Shown: positions 8,253-17,354 of the stretch, one piece after another
How the letters are laid out: every line of letters begins with the position of its first letter
How positions within the stretch are numbered: position 1 is the first letter of the stretch
NCBI RefSeq assembly: GCF_036227485.1
Contig: NZ_CP109479.1
Location: 9,176,001 to 9,240,000, forward strand
Reading direction: 5' to 3'
Source of the DNA: Streptomyces sp. NBC_01451
Lineage (GTDB): Bacteria > Actinomycetota > Actinomycetes > Streptomycetales > Streptomycetaceae
Length of the DNA stretch: 64,000 nt
Program-made: the position numbers and the translations under genes
The notes under the pieces: model-generated
What the model saw: only the letters and a program-made list of their open reading frames with translations
What the model was told of the DNA's origin: nothing
Database searches by the model: none

Positions 8253-8309
8253 TCACCGCACCTGGGTGATCACCGCAGTTCCAGCGAAACCACTTCACCG
8301 GGAGGACCG

Positions 8310-9680
8310 ATGAGACGACTGCTCATCGCGACCGCGCTCGTCCTGGCCCTGGCCGGGTGTTCCGATCGCTCCACCACCACATCCAGTGCCGGCGAGCCGT
8401 CCACATCCGCGTCCGGTGCCACCGCGAACGCGGACTTCGGCACACTCAAGAACGTCTGCCACTCCGGCAGCCCCAAGGCCGTCACCGAACAGGGAGTCAC
8501 CGACAGCGAGATCAAGGTCGGTGTGTTCAGCGACATCGGGTTCACCAAGAACCCGGAGTTCGTCAACGCGGCCAAGGTGTTCACCTCGTGGTGCAACGCC
8601 GCCGGCGGCATCAACGGACGCAAGATCGTCCCCGTCACCCGCGACTCCAAGCTCATGGAGGTCCAGCAGCGGATGATCGAGGCGTGCCGGGACGACTTCG
8701 CCCTCGTCGGCGGGGGAGCCGCCTTCGACGGGCTCGGCGTCAAGGCACGGCTGAACTGTCTGCTGCCCGACTTCCCCGCGCAGTCCGGCATGGTGAACGC
8801 CGTCGGCGCGGACCTCCAGGTGCTCGCCCAGAGCGCGGGAGTCGGCTACGCGGTCTACACCGGCTACTACTCCTGGCTGATCAAGGAGGCCTTCCCGGAC
8901 TCCGCCCAGCACGTCGGTGTCATCTCCGGTGACGTTCCGATCACCAAGGTCATCGCTGAGCAGGACAAGGAACTGATTCCGGCGCTCGGCGGCAAGCTGG
9001 ACTACGCGGACGTCTACCCGGCGGCCGGCGTCTCCGACTGGACGCCCTACGCGCAGACCATCAAGAGCAAGAAGATCAAGGGCCTCATCTTCAACGGCTC
9101 CTTCGCCGAGCTCGCCAAGCTGGAACAGGCGCTCACCAACACCGGCTACAAGCTCGACTGGATCGACACCAACAACAACGCCTACGGCCCCGCCTTCCTC
9201 AAGCTGGCCGGACCCGCGATCGCCAAGCAGAACAACTTCGCCGACCTCAGCGGTGTCACCCCGCTGGAGCAGGCCGCCGACAACCCGGCGACCAAGCAGG
9301 TCCAGGAGCTGTTCGCCAAGTACGCGCCCGACGCCCAGGTCACCCTGCCCGCGCTGCGTTCCTTCACGGCCTGGCTGCTCTTCGCCACCGCGGCCGGCGA
9401 GTGCGACGACCTGACCCGCAAGTGCGTGTACGAGAACGCGATGAAGCAGACGGAGTGGACCGCGGGCGGTCTGCAGGCCCCCATGGACCTGACGAAGGTC
9501 ACCAACCCGCCCAAGTGCTTCAACGTGGTGCAGGCGACCGACAAGGGCTGGACCGTCGCCGATTTCAAGCCGGATCAGGGTGCCTACCGTTGCGACATTC
9601 CGGCGTACAAGTACAAGGGGTCCTACGGCAAGCCGATGACGCTCGCCGACGTCGGCAAGTCGATGGCGGACCTGAAGTAG
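8310..9680 (+). CDS. Liv-type ABC transporter substrate-binding lipoprotein
   Basis: A 456-residue secreted lipoprotein. The signal sequence ends in the lipobox LALAGC (Cys17) and a Ser/Thr-rich tether follows. The mature part is a periplasmic binding fold of the branched-chain amino acid type (ITDSEIKVGVFSDIG-like entry and NAAGGINGRK motifs). It lies outside the cell, membrane-anchored. No permease is adjacent; the fused permease and two ATPases at 38160-41669 are the only partners in the window. Embedding in a catabolic operon suggests it binds the island's substrate rather than amino acids. Confidence 0.88.
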   Translation: MRRLLIATALVLALAGCSDRSTTTSSAGEPSTSASGATANADFGTLKNVCHSGSPKAVTEQGVTDSEIKVGVFSDIGFTKNPEFVNAAKVFTSWCNAAGGINGRKIVPVTRDSKLMEVQQRMIEACRDDFALVGGGAAFDGLGVKARLNCLLPDFPAQSGMVNAVGADLQVLAQSAGVGYAVYTGYYSWLIKEAFPDSAQHVGVISGDVPITKVIAEQDKELIPALGGKLDYADVYPAAGVSDWTPYAQTIKSKKIKGLIFNGSFAELAKLEQALTNTGYKLDWIDTNNNAYGPAFLKLAGPAIAKQNNFADLSGVTPLEQAADNPATKQVQELFAKYAPDAQVTLPALRSFTAWLLFATAAGECDDLTRKCVYENAMKQTEWTAGGLQAPMDLTKVTNPPKCFNVVQATDKGWTVADFKPDQGAYRCDIPAYKYKGSYGKPMTLADVGKSMADLK

Positions 9681-9700
9681 CGGCAGGAAGGGATCAGGTC

Positions 9701-9892
9701 GTGAAGGTACGGGTCGACCCGGAGCGCTGTCAGGGCCACACGCTCTGCGCGATGAGAGCTCCGAAGGTGTTCGAGCTCAGCGAGATCGACGGTCACTCGT
9801 CGGTGACCGACGAGGAGGTTCCGGACGACCAGCAGGACCAGGTCGTCGAGGCGGTCAGGTCCTGCCCGGAACGCGCGATCTTCGTTTCCTGA
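9701..9892 (+). CDS. [3Fe-4S]-type ferredoxin (P450 partner 1)
   Basis: A 63-residue ferredoxin with Cys-x2-His-x2-Cys near residue 9 and a distal Cys-Pro, the pattern of actinobacterial P450-linked ferredoxins where His replaces the second cysteine. The GTG at 9701 has GGAAGGGA upstream. It is 18 bases ahead of the P450 at 9911, to which it very likely passes electrons. The electrons probably come from a reductase elsewhere; the reductase at 19468-20463 carries its own 2Fe-2S domain and is not a typical partner. Confidence 0.9.
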   Translation: MKVRVDPERCQGHTLCAMRAPKVFELSEIDGHSSVTDEEVPDDQQDQVVEAVRSCPERAIFVS

Positions 9893-9910
9893 GGGGAGAA
9901 CGACAACACG

Positions 9911-11275
9911 ATGACCACGGACGACGACACCGACCGCAAGAAGCACACGGTCCACTTCGACCGGCACACCCCCGAGTACCGGCACCAGTTCATCGAGACC
10001 ACCCACGAGTTGCAGTCCAAGTGCCCGATCGCCTGGACCGACACGCACGGCGGCCACTGGGTCGCCAGTGGCAACCGCGAGGTCTTCGAACTTGCCCGGG
10101 CCGCCGAGTTCATCTCCAACGACCACGACGTCAGGGGGGAGCGGCGCGGATACCAGGGCATCACCATCCCGCCCCCGTCCAAGGAACGGGGCCAGGTCCA
10201 GGGCGGGTTCCTGGAGATGGACCCGCCCGAGCAGCGCCACTACCGCCAGTCGCTCAACCCCTACCTCTCCCCGGCCGCCATCAGCCGCTGGATCCCGGTC
10301 ATCGACGAGGTGGTGCGGGCGGCCATCGACGAGAAGATCGAGGAGGGCCGGATCGACTTCGTCGACGACCTGGCCAACGTCGTCCCGGCCGTCCTCACCC
10401 TGGCGATGATGGGCATCCCGCTCAAGGACTGGACCGTCTACAACGAGCCCGCCCACGCCTCCGTCTACACACCGCCGGACTCGCCCGACATGAAGCGGGT
10501 CGCCGAGATGGGCCGGAACATGGCCGTCGGCCTGGCCAGGGCCATCGCGGAGATCCGCGCCAACCCCAGGCCCGGCCTTGTGGACGCCCTGATCCACGCG
10601 GACATCAACGGCAGGACCCCGCCGGACAGCGAACTCCTGGGCGTACTGGCCCTGTTGATCGGAGGCGGCTTCGACACCACCACCGCGCTCACCGCGCACG
10701 CGCTGGAGTGGCTCGGGGAGAATCCCGCTGAGCGGGACCGCCTCAGCCGCGACCGGGACACCCTGCTGGACTCTGCCACGGAGGAGTTCCTGCGGTTCTT
10801 CGCACCCGCACCGGGCGACGGACGCACGTTCTCCGCCGACTGCGAGATCGCCGGAACACGGTTCAAGGAGGGAGAACGGCTCTGGCTGTCCTGGGCGATG
10901 GCCAACCGCGACCCCTCCGTCTTCCCCGACCCCGACACCATCCATCTGGAACGCCCGGCCAACCGGCACAGCAGCTTCGGCCTCGGCATCCACCGCTGCA
11001 TCGGATCCAACGTCGCCCGTACGGTCTTCAAGCGCATGGTCACCCAGGTGTTCGACCGTATGCCCGACTACCGGTGCGACCCGGAGGGCACTGTGCACTA
11101 CGAGACCATCGGCATCATCCAGGGCATGCGCCATCTCCCGGCGACCTTCACACCGGGCCCCCGGCTCGGCGCCGGGCTCGACGAGACCCTGGAGAAGCTG
11201 CAACGGGTCTGCGACGAGCAGCGGCTCGCCGAGCCGGTGACGGTGCGCAGGGCGAAGGCGCAGATCGCCGAATGA
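9911..11275 (+). CDS. cytochrome P450 (1)
   Basis: A 454-residue bacterial class I P450. It has the I-helix GGFDTT (253-257) with the acid-threonine pair, E292-x2-R295, and the heme loop FGLGIHRCIG with Cys363. The N-terminus is soluble. It hydroxylates a C-H bond using O2 and electrons from the ferredoxin at 9701. The context with the SDR, ALDH and aldolase fusion suggests oxidation of a side chain or ring of a lipophilic substrate. Its stop overlaps the next ATG (ATGA). The CYP family cannot be set from motifs alone. Confidence 0.94.
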   Translation: MTTDDDTDRKKHTVHFDRHTPEYRHQFIETTHELQSKCPIAWTDTHGGHWVASGNREVFELARAAEFISNDHDVRGERRGYQGITIPPPSKERGQVQGGFLEMDPPEQRHYRQSLNPYLSPAAISRWIPVIDEVVRAAIDEKIEEGRIDFVDDLANVVPAVLTLAMMGIPLKDWTVYNEPAHASVYTPPDSPDMKRVAEMGRNMAVGLARAIAEIRANPRPGLVDALIHADINGRTPPDSELLGVLALLIGGGFDTTTALTAHALEWLGENPAERDRLSRDRDTLLDSATEEFLRFFAPAPGDGRTFSADCEIAGTRFKEGERLWLSWAMANRDPSVFPDPDTIHLERPANRHSSFGLGIHRCIGSNVARTVFKRMVTQVFDRMPDYRCDPEGTVHYETIGIIQGMRHLPATFTPGPRLGAGLDETLEKLQRVCDEQRLAEPVTVRRAKAQIAE

Positions 11276-12945
11276 CCGAGGAGACGCCCGACACGTCGGG
11301 GCGGGCCGCGCCGGAGATCACGGAGGAGAACGCCTTCTTCTGGGCCTCCGGCGCGGACGGCCGGCTGCGTCTGACGGAGTGCGGGTCCTGCGCGGCCCTC
11401 ATCCATCCGCCGCAGCCGGTGTGCCGCTACTGCCACGGACACGAGACCGGCGTGCGGGCCGTCTCCGGCCGCGCGACCCTGATCGGCTTCACCGTCAACC
11501 ACCGTTTCCCCGCACCCGGGTTGCCGACGCCGTTCGTCGTCGCCCAGGTCGCTGTCGAGGAGGACCCCCGGGTCCGCCTCACCACCAACGTCGTCCAGTG
11601 CGAGCCCGAGCAGCTGAAGTTGGGCATGCGCATGGAGGTCGTCTTCGAGCGGGCCGGGGACGCGTGGCTCCCCCTGTTCCGCCCGGCGGCCGACCAGGAG
11701 GCACCGGCTCCCTTCCCCGTGGACGCAGTCGAACCCGCCCAATTCCGTTCCCACGTACGCCCGATGGCGACCCCGGAGAAGTTCGAGGACAAGGTCGCGA
11801 TCACCGGCGTCGGCGCCTCGGAGATCGGGCGCCGCCTGCTCGTACCGCCCCTGTCGCTGACGGTGAAGGCCTGCGAACGGGCCATCGCCGACGCCGGGCT
11901 GACCATCGCCGACATCGACGGACTGGCGGCCTACCCGGGCGCCGGGGCGTACGGAGGCTTCGCCGAGGGCGGGGTCACCGCGCTGGAGGCGGCGCTGGGC
12001 GTCCGGCCCACCTGGTACAACGGCGGCAGCGAGACCTTCGGCCCCGGCGGCTCGATGATCGCGGCCATGCTCGCGGTCGCGGGCGGGCTGGCCCGGCATG
12101 TGCTGTGCTTCCGTACGGTCTGGGAGTCGTCGTACGGCGAACTGGTCAAACGCGGCCGGATCACCCCGCCCGGGGGCGGCGCGGCGGCGGGCTGGATGAA
12201 GCCCTTCGGTGCGATCTCGGCCTCGCACACCCTCGCCATGAACGCGCAACGCCACTTCGACCGCTACGGCACCACCCGCGAGACCCTCGGCTGGATCGCC
12301 CTCAACCAGCGGGCGAACGCCGCGCTCAACCCCACCGCGATCTACCGCGACCCGATGACCATGGACGACTACCTCCGGGCCAGAACGGTCACCACCCCCT
12401 TCGGGCTGTACGACTGCGACGTGCCCTGCGACGGATCGGTCGCCGTGATCGTGTCCGCCGTGGACGCGGCCCGGGACCTGGCCAAACCGCCCGTCCTCGT
12501 CGAGGCGGTCGGCACCCAGATCCTCGAACGCATCGAGTGGGACCAGAGCACCCTCACCCACGAACCCCAGGTGCTCGGCCAGTCCGCCCACCTGTGGACC
12601 CGCACCTCGCTGCGGCCGTCGGACGTCGACGTCGCACAGCTCTACGACGGCTTCACCTTCAACTGCCTCTCCTGGATAGAGGCGTTGGGCTTCTGTGGGA
12701 TCGGCGAGGCCAAGGACTTCCTGGACGGCGGCAAGAACATCGCCCGCGACGGCCTGCTGCCCCTGAACACCCACGGCGGGCAGCTCTCGCACGGCCGCAC
12801 CCACGGACTGGGCCTGGTCCACGAGGCGATCACCCAGTTGCGCGGCGAGGCCGACGCGCGCCAGGTGCCGGATGCCGAAGTCGCCGTGGTCAGTACCGGT
12901 GGGCTCGCCCCCAGCGGTGCGATCCTCCTGCGGACCGACACATGA
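11272..12945 (+). CDS. DUF35 (OB-fold/Zn ribbon)-thiolase-fold fusion, Ltp2-like aldolase
   Basis: A 557-residue two-domain protein. Residues 1-135 are a DUF35 domain with a zinc ribbon (Cys37, Cys40, Cys51, Cys54) and an OB fold. From about residue 170 on it is a thiolase-fold lipid-transfer protein with LYDGFTFN and the GGQLSHGRTHG loop. It lacks the thiolase catalytic cysteine context. In steroid degraders a separate DUF35 protein (ChsH2) binds Ltp2 and the pair does a retro-aldol cut of a beta-hydroxyacyl-CoA side chain. Here both parts are in one chain. The ATG overlaps the P450 stop and its stop overlaps the next ATG. The aldolase role is inferred. Confidence 0.88.
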   Translation: MTEETPDTSGRAAPEITEENAFFWASGADGRLRLTECGSCAALIHPPQPVCRYCHGHETGVRAVSGRATLIGFTVNHRFPAPGLPTPFVVAQVAVEEDPRVRLTTNVVQCEPEQLKLGMRMEVVFERAGDAWLPLFRPAADQEAPAPFPVDAVEPAQFRSHVRPMATPEKFEDKVAITGVGASEIGRRLLVPPLSLTVKACERAIADAGLTIADIDGLAAYPGAGAYGGFAEGGVTALEAALGVRPTWYNGGSETFGPGGSMIAAMLAVAGGLARHVLCFRTVWESSYGELVKRGRITPPGGGAAAGWMKPFGAISASHTLAMNAQRHFDRYGTTRETLGWIALNQRANAALNPTAIYRDPMTMDDYLRARTVTTPFGLYDCDVPCDGSVAVIVSAVDAARDLAKPPVLVEAVGTQILERIEWDQSTLTHEPQVLGQSAHLWTRTSLRPSDVDVAQLYDGFTFNCLSWIEALGFCGIGEAKDFLDGGKNIARDGLLPLNTHGGQLSHGRTHGLGLVHEAITQLRGEADARQVPDAEVAVVSTGGLAPSGAILLRTDT

Positions 12946-13856
12946 CCGGTGCCTCACGCGTCGTCGTCGACGTGGACGGCATCCCCGTATCGGCGCTGCT
13001 GCGCGAGGCACGGCAGCCGCGCGCCGTCGTCCTCGCGCTGCACGGCGGAGCCGCCTTCTCCGGCTACTTCGACTACCCGGACCGGCCCCGCATGTCCCTG
13101 CTGCGCACCGGCGCGGCCCTCGGCTTCACCGTCATCGCCATCGACCGCCCGGGGTACGGCAGTTCAGCCCCGTACGCCGACGAGTTCACGTCCGCCGAGC
13201 GGCGCGTCGACGTGGCCTACGGGGCTGTCGGGCGCCTCCTCGCGGACCGCCCGCGCGGGGCCGGCGTCTTCGTGTGGGCCCACTCCATCGGCAGCGAACT
13301 CGGCGTCCGGATGGCGGCCGACGAGCGGCGCGGACCGGACCTGCTCGGCCTGGAGATCGCCGGCACCGGACGCCGTCACCACGAGGACGCGGCCGGGATC
13401 CTCGGCGACTGGCGGCACCGGCCACCGAACAGCGGGGTGCGCGACCTGCTGTGGCAGCCGTCCCGCCTGTACGCCGACGACGTGGTCGGCGGCGCCCGTA
13501 TCTCCTCGCGCTCACCCGGGTACGAGGGTGTCGTCGCCCGGACCTGGATCGACACGTTTCCCCAGCTCGCCCCGCTGATCCGGGTCCCCGTCCACTACAC
13601 GCTCGGCGAACACGAGCGGGTGTGGAGCTCGGGGCCCTCGGCACTCGCCGACATCGCTTCCCTGTTCACCGCGTCGCCCCGGGCCGCCGTCGACGAACAG
13701 GCGGGCGGCGGACACAACTTGAGCATTGGGTTGACGTCTTTGGCCTATCACCTCAAGGTGCTGTCGTTCGTTGAGGAGTGCGTGCTCGCACGCGAGGAAC
13801 CAGAAACGGCAGCGGTGACGGAAGTCGCCGAACGGCAGCAGGGGAGGGCGAGTTGA
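12942..13856 (+). CDS. alpha/beta hydrolase
   Basis: A 304-residue alpha/beta-hydrolase with an HGG oxyanion motif near residue 35, nucleophile elbow AHSIGSE, and a late histidine in GGGHNLSIG. The ATG overlaps the aldolase stop (ATGA). It would hydrolyse an ester, thioester or C-C bond of an intermediate. The substrate is not evident. Confidence 0.87.
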   Translation: MTGASRVVVDVDGIPVSALLREARQPRAVVLALHGGAAFSGYFDYPDRPRMSLLRTGAALGFTVIAIDRPGYGSSAPYADEFTSAERRVDVAYGAVGRLLADRPRGAGVFVWAHSIGSELGVRMAADERRGPDLLGLEIAGTGRRHHEDAAGILGDWRHRPPNSGVRDLLWQPSRLYADDVVGGARISSRSPGYEGVVARTWIDTFPQLAPLIRVPVHYTLGEHERVWSSGPSALADIASLFTASPRAAVDEQAGGGHNLSIGLTSLAYHLKVLSFVEECVLAREEPETAAVTEVAERQQGRAS

Positions 13857-14410
13857 CGAACGCGGAAGCGGTCGCGGTGCTGGTCGTCAGAGTGGTCCTG
13901 GGCGTCATCATGATCGCGCACGGGCTCAACCACTGGCGGGGCGGCGGAAAGATCGAGGGCACGGCCCGCTGGTTCGCCGGACTCGGGCTGCGGCACGGGA
14001 CGCTGCAGGCGTGGATGAGCGTGATCACCGAGGTGGGCGCGGGCGCGTTGCTGGTCCTGGGCCTGTTCACCCCGCTGGCCTGCGCGGCGGTCGTCTCGGT
14101 GATGCTGGTCGCGGGGCTCCTCGCCCACCGGCCCAACGGGTTCTTCGTGTTCAAGGACGGCTATGAGTACGTCCTGATGCTGGCCGCCGTCTCCCTGGCG
14201 CTCGGGGTGCTGGGGCCGGGCAAGGTCTCCGTGGACCACGCCGCCGACATCGAGATCACCGGCTGGGCCGGGGGCGGCATCGCGCTCGGGGTCGCGGTTG
14301 TCGCGACGGCGGGGCTGCTGGCGACGTTCTGGCGGCCGGAGCGCCCCGAGCGGGCGGCGACGACGGAGGAGCCGGCCGTCGGCGGAGTGGCCGGGCAGGA
14401 GACCGGCTGA
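13853..14410 (+). CDS. DoxX-like membrane protein
   Basis: A 185-residue integral membrane protein with about four hydrophobic helices (residues 6-25, 50-75, 78-95, 100-120 roughly, with a further one near 145). The RxxLGxIMIAHGLNHW entry is typical of the DoxX family. The TTG at 13853 has GGGGAGG five bases upstream and overlaps the hydrolase stop. DoxX proteins sit in the cytoplasmic membrane, often near redox genes; their function is unclear. Confidence 0.82.
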   Translation: MTNAEAVAVLVVRVVLGVIMIAHGLNHWRGGGKIEGTARWFAGLGLRHGTLQAWMSVITEVGAGALLVLGLFTPLACAAVVSVMLVAGLLAHRPNGFFVFKDGYEYVLMLAAVSLALGVLGPGKVSVDHAADIEITGWAGGGIALGVAVVATAGLLATFWRPERPERAATTEEPAVGGVAGQETG

Positions 14411-15264
14411 TGCGGGTGGGGTTCATAGGGCTCGGGAACCAGGGCGGGCCCATGGCACGGCGGATCGTCGACGCCGGGTTCACGACGACGCTGTGGGCGA
14501 GACGACCCGCCTCGCTGACCCCGTTCGCCGGTACATCCGCCCGACGTGCCGTCTCCGCCGCCGACCTGGCCGCCGTCAGTGACCTCGTATGCGTCTGTGT
14601 CGGTGACGACGCGGACGTCGAGGAGGTCGTCGTCGGCGACGAGGGTGTGCTCGCCGGGCTCCGGCAGGGCGGGGTGATCGCCGTGCACAGCACCGTCCAC
14701 CCGGACACCTGCCGGCGGCTCGCCGACCGGGCCCGGCTGCGCGGGGTCGCCCTGGTCGACGCGCCGGTCAGCGGGGGCGGCGCGGCGGCGGCCGAGGGGC
14801 GGCTGCTGGTGATGGTCGGGGGCGAGTCCGGGACCGTCGCGTTCTGCCGACGGGTGTTCGAGACGTTCGGCGATCCGGTCGTCCACATGGGCCCGTTGGG
14901 CTCGGGGCAGGTCGCCAAACTGCTCAACAACGCGCTGTTCACAGCGAATCTGGCAACCTCCGCCGACGTATTGGCCCTTGGGCGCACCCTCGACGTGGAC
15001 CCCGTCGGCCTCGCCGACGTCCTCGCGCACGGCAGCGGGGCGAGTTTCGCGCTCGGCCGGGTCGCCGCGGCCGGTGGCACCCTCGACCGGATCGCCGTCC
15101 GCGGCGGTCCGCTGCTGCGCAAGGACGCCCGGCTGCTGGCGGATCTCGCCGAAGGGGCGGGCACTCTGGCGGGCGCGACCGTGATGCGGACGGCCGACGA
15201 CGCCCTCGCGGTCATGGCGCGGACCGACCGGCCGCTGGTCGCCACGAGGCGGGTCCCGGGATGA
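14410..15264 (+). CDS. NAD-binding 3-hydroxyisobutyrate dehydrogenase-like protein
   Basis: A 284-residue beta-hydroxyacid dehydrogenase. It has GFIGLGNQGGPMA at the N-terminus, then DAPVSGGGAAAAEG, and Lys in GQVAKLLNN, the catalytic lysine of the family. It shares one base with the DoxX stop (TGATG). It would oxidise a beta-hydroxy acid or reduce a semialdehyde with NAD(P). It ends the first long plus-strand operon, just before the operator for the second P450. Confidence 0.9.
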   Translation: MRVGFIGLGNQGGPMARRIVDAGFTTTLWARRPASLTPFAGTSARRAVSAADLAAVSDLVCVCVGDDADVEEVVVGDEGVLAGLRQGGVIAVHSTVHPDTCRRLADRARLRGVALVDAPVSGGGAAAAEGRLLVMVGGESGTVAFCRRVFETFGDPVVHMGPLGSGQVAKLLNNALFTANLATSADVLALGRTLDVDPVGLADVLAHGSGASFALGRVAAAGGTLDRIAVRGGPLLRKDARLLADLAEGAGTLAGATVMRTADDALAVMARTDRPLVATRRVPG

Positions 15265-15275
15265 TTCCCCGAGAC

Positions 15276-15290
15276 GGAAATGACCTTCTC
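15276..15290 (+). promoter_or_regulatory. operator variant before P450 2
   Basis: GGAAAT-GAC-CTTCTC, the inverted orientation of the GAGAAG...TTTCC-type variant seen at 4789 and 38087. It lies 59 bases upstream of the GTG of the second P450, after the dehydrogenase stop, with an AT-rich stretch behind it. Confidence 0.55.
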
Positions 15291-15349
15291 ATTATTTGCG
15301 AGCGTTGCTATCGTCTGTCGTCAGGGTGACGAAGGGAGCGGTACAGGCC

Positions 15350-16639
15350 GTGAGTGACTTCGAGGCGATCGACTTCTTCCGGGACGAGGGGGCCGTCGCG
15401 GACCCCTATCCGTACTTCGAGGCCCTGCGCGGCCAGTGCCCCGTACAGCGCGAGAACCATCACGACGTGATGATGGTGACGGGCTACGACGAGGCGGTGC
15501 AGGTCTTCAGCGACGCCGAGACGTTCTCGTCGTGCGTGTCGGTGACCGGGCCCTTCCCGGGGTTCCCGGTCCCGCTGGAGGGCGACGACATCAGCGAGCT
15601 GATCGAGCGCCACCGGGACGAACTCCCCATGAGCGACCAACTGCCGACGTTCGACCCACCCCTGCACACCGCCCACCGCGGGCTGCTGATGCGGCTCATC
15701 ACGCCCAGGCGCCTCAAGGAGAACGAGGCGTCCATGTGGCACCTCGCCGACGCCCAGCTCGACGAGTATCTGGCCGCGGGCGAGGGCGACTTCATCGGCG
15801 GCTTCGCCGGTCCCTTCACCCTGCGGGTGATCACCGACCTGCTCGGCATCCCCGAGGTCGACCGGGACGAGTTCGCCGAGAAGCTCCAGAACCGGCCGGA
15901 CTCCGACGCGGGCGTCGGAAGCACCAAGGGCGAGATGGCCCACACGCCCCTGGAGTACCTGTACGAACGGTTCGCGCAGTACGTCGAGGACCGCCGCCGT
16001 GAACCCCGGGACGACGTGATCACGGGCCTCGCCGTCGCCACCTTCCCCGACGGCTCGACCCCCGACGTCGCCGATGTCGCCCGGGTCGCCACCAACCTCT
16101 TCGCGGCAGGTCAGGAGACCACCGTGCGGCTGCTGGGCAACGCACTCCAGATCATCGCCGAACAGCCCCAGATCCAGGCCCTGTTGAGGGCCGAGCGTGA
16201 TCGCATCCCGAACTTCGTCGAAGAGGTGCTGCGGATGGAGAGCCCCATCAAGGGCGACTTCCGGCTCGCCCGCGTACCGGCCACGGTGGGCGGGGTCGAC
16301 ATCCCGGCCGGCACCACGCTCATGGTCCTGAACGGCGCCGCGAACCGCGACCCGCGCCACTTCGAGGACCCGCAGACCTTCGACGCCACGCGGGCCAACG
16401 CCCGCCACCATCTGGCGTTCGGCCGCGGTGTCCACACCTGCCCCGGCGCGCCCCTCGCCCGGGCCGAGGGCCGTGTGGCCATCGAGCGCATCCTCGACCG
16501 TACGGCCGACATCAGGATCTCCGAGGAGGTCCACGGCCCCGCCGGTGCCCGCCGGTACCGGTACCTGCCGACGTACATCCTGCGCGGGCTGACCCACCTC
16601 GGCCTGGAGTTCACACCCGCAGAGGAGCGCACCCGATGA
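15350..16639 (+). CDS. cytochrome P450 (2)
   Basis: A 429-residue class I P450 when started at GTG 15350, which has AAGGGAG upstream; an upstream TTG (15296) would lie next to the operator and is less likely. It has I-helix AGQETT (253-258, Gln in place of the usual His), E292-x2-R295, and FGRGVHTCPG with heme Cys364. The ferredoxin at 16636 overlaps its stop (ATGA). It gives the pathway a second hydroxylation step, possibly on a different position of the same substrate. Confidence 0.93.
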   Translation: MSDFEAIDFFRDEGAVADPYPYFEALRGQCPVQRENHHDVMMVTGYDEAVQVFSDAETFSSCVSVTGPFPGFPVPLEGDDISELIERHRDELPMSDQLPTFDPPLHTAHRGLLMRLITPRRLKENEASMWHLADAQLDEYLAAGEGDFIGGFAGPFTLRVITDLLGIPEVDRDEFAEKLQNRPDSDAGVGSTKGEMAHTPLEYLYERFAQYVEDRRREPRDDVITGLAVATFPDGSTPDVADVARVATNLFAAGQETTVRLLGNALQIIAEQPQIQALLRAERDRIPNFVEEVLRMESPIKGDFRLARVPATVGGVDIPAGTTLMVLNGAANRDPRHFEDPQTFDATRANARHHLAFGRGVHTCPGAPLARAEGRVAIERILDRTADIRISEEVHGPAGARRYRYLPTYILRGLTHLGLEFTPAEERTR

Positions 16640-16824
16640 AGGCCGCCGTGGACGAGGAGCGCTGCCGGGGGCACGGCGTGTGCTGGACCCTGTGCCCCGA
16701 GGTCTTCGACCTCACCGACGACGGGTACGCCGAGGTGCTGGTGCCCGAGATTCCCGCCGAGCACGAGAACGCGGTACGTACCGCCGTGGGCAGTTGCCCC
16801 GAGCGGGCCATCGTGCTGAGCTGA
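16636..16824 (+). CDS. ferredoxin (P450 partner 2)
   Basis: A 62-residue ferredoxin with Cys10-x2-His13-x2-Cys16 and a distal Cys-Pro, as in P450-linked [3Fe-4S] ferredoxins. An extra Cys20-Pro follows the first motif, absent in the other ferredoxin of this window. The ATGA overlap with the P450 makes the electron-transfer partnership very likely. Confidence 0.9.
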   Translation: MKAAVDEERCRGHGVCWTLCPEVFDLTDDGYAEVLVPEIPAEHENAVRTAVGSCPERAIVLS

Positions 16825-16859
16825 GGCCTGTTCGTACAGCGATTCGAGAGGACGGGCAG

Positions 16860-17171
16860 ATGCCCAAGGGGTACATCATCGTCACCGAGGCCATCAAGGA
16901 CCCGGTCGGTCTGGAGGCCTACGCCCGCGCCGCCGGGGCGACGCTGATCGCGAGCGGCGCGTCGATCCTCGCCGTCGACGACGGGCCGCAGCAGCTGGAG
17001 GGCGAGTGGCACGGCGACCGGACCATCGTCCTCGAGTTCGAGTCGGTGGAAGCGGCCCGCACCTGGTACGAGTCCGCCGAGTACGAGAAGGCGAAGCCCC
17101 TGCGGCACGCGGCGGCCGACACCAACATGGTGATCGTCGCCGGGTTCGAGCCGCCCGCCGGGAACGGCTGA
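16860..17171 (+). CDS. DUF1330-family protein
   Basis: A 103-residue ferredoxin-like alpha/beta-fold (DUF1330) protein with the characteristic GYIIV start, YARAAG, and a C-terminal half containing ESVEAARTWYESAEY. GAGAGGA lies ahead of the ATG. The family is common in catabolic operons but has no firm function. It closes the second P450 unit and is followed by a strong hairpin. Confidence 0.85.
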   Translation: MPKGYIIVTEAIKDPVGLEAYARAAGATLIASGASILAVDDGPQQLEGEWHGDRTIVLEFESVEAARTWYESAEYEKAKPLRHAAADTNMVIVAGFEPPAGNG

Positions 17172-17202
17172 CACCGGTCCGTCACCGCGGCCCTGCCTTC
17201 AC

Positions 17203-17243
17203 GGCGCGCCGACACCCGCCTGCCCGGCGGGCGTCGGCGCGCC
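17203..17243. terminator. strong hairpin after P450 2 unit
   Basis: An 11-bp outer stem (17203-17213 with 17233-17243) plus an inner CCGCC/GGCGG stem lies between the DUF1330 gene and the TetR gene. This separates the regulator from the upstream operon. Confidence 0.7.
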
Positions 17244-17354
17244 GCGCGTGTGCTGCCGAAAAAGCCGGGCGTCCGGCAGTGGCCGCGGGAGGCACTTGTG
17301 TGGTGTGGTGACCGGACCGGCACAGCGGTGTGCCGGCGGCGGAGAAGGTGACGC

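Noticed and set aside
8250..8277. Direct repeat TGATCACCGCA, with a GGTGATCACC palindrome, before the binding-protein gene.
   Set aside because: Short, GC-typical and found only here; no related site elsewhere in the window supports a regulator.
15296..15349. Extended N-terminus of P450 2 from a TTG at 15296.
   Set aside because: The extension lies next to the operator and has no Shine-Dalgarno; the GTG at 15350 does.
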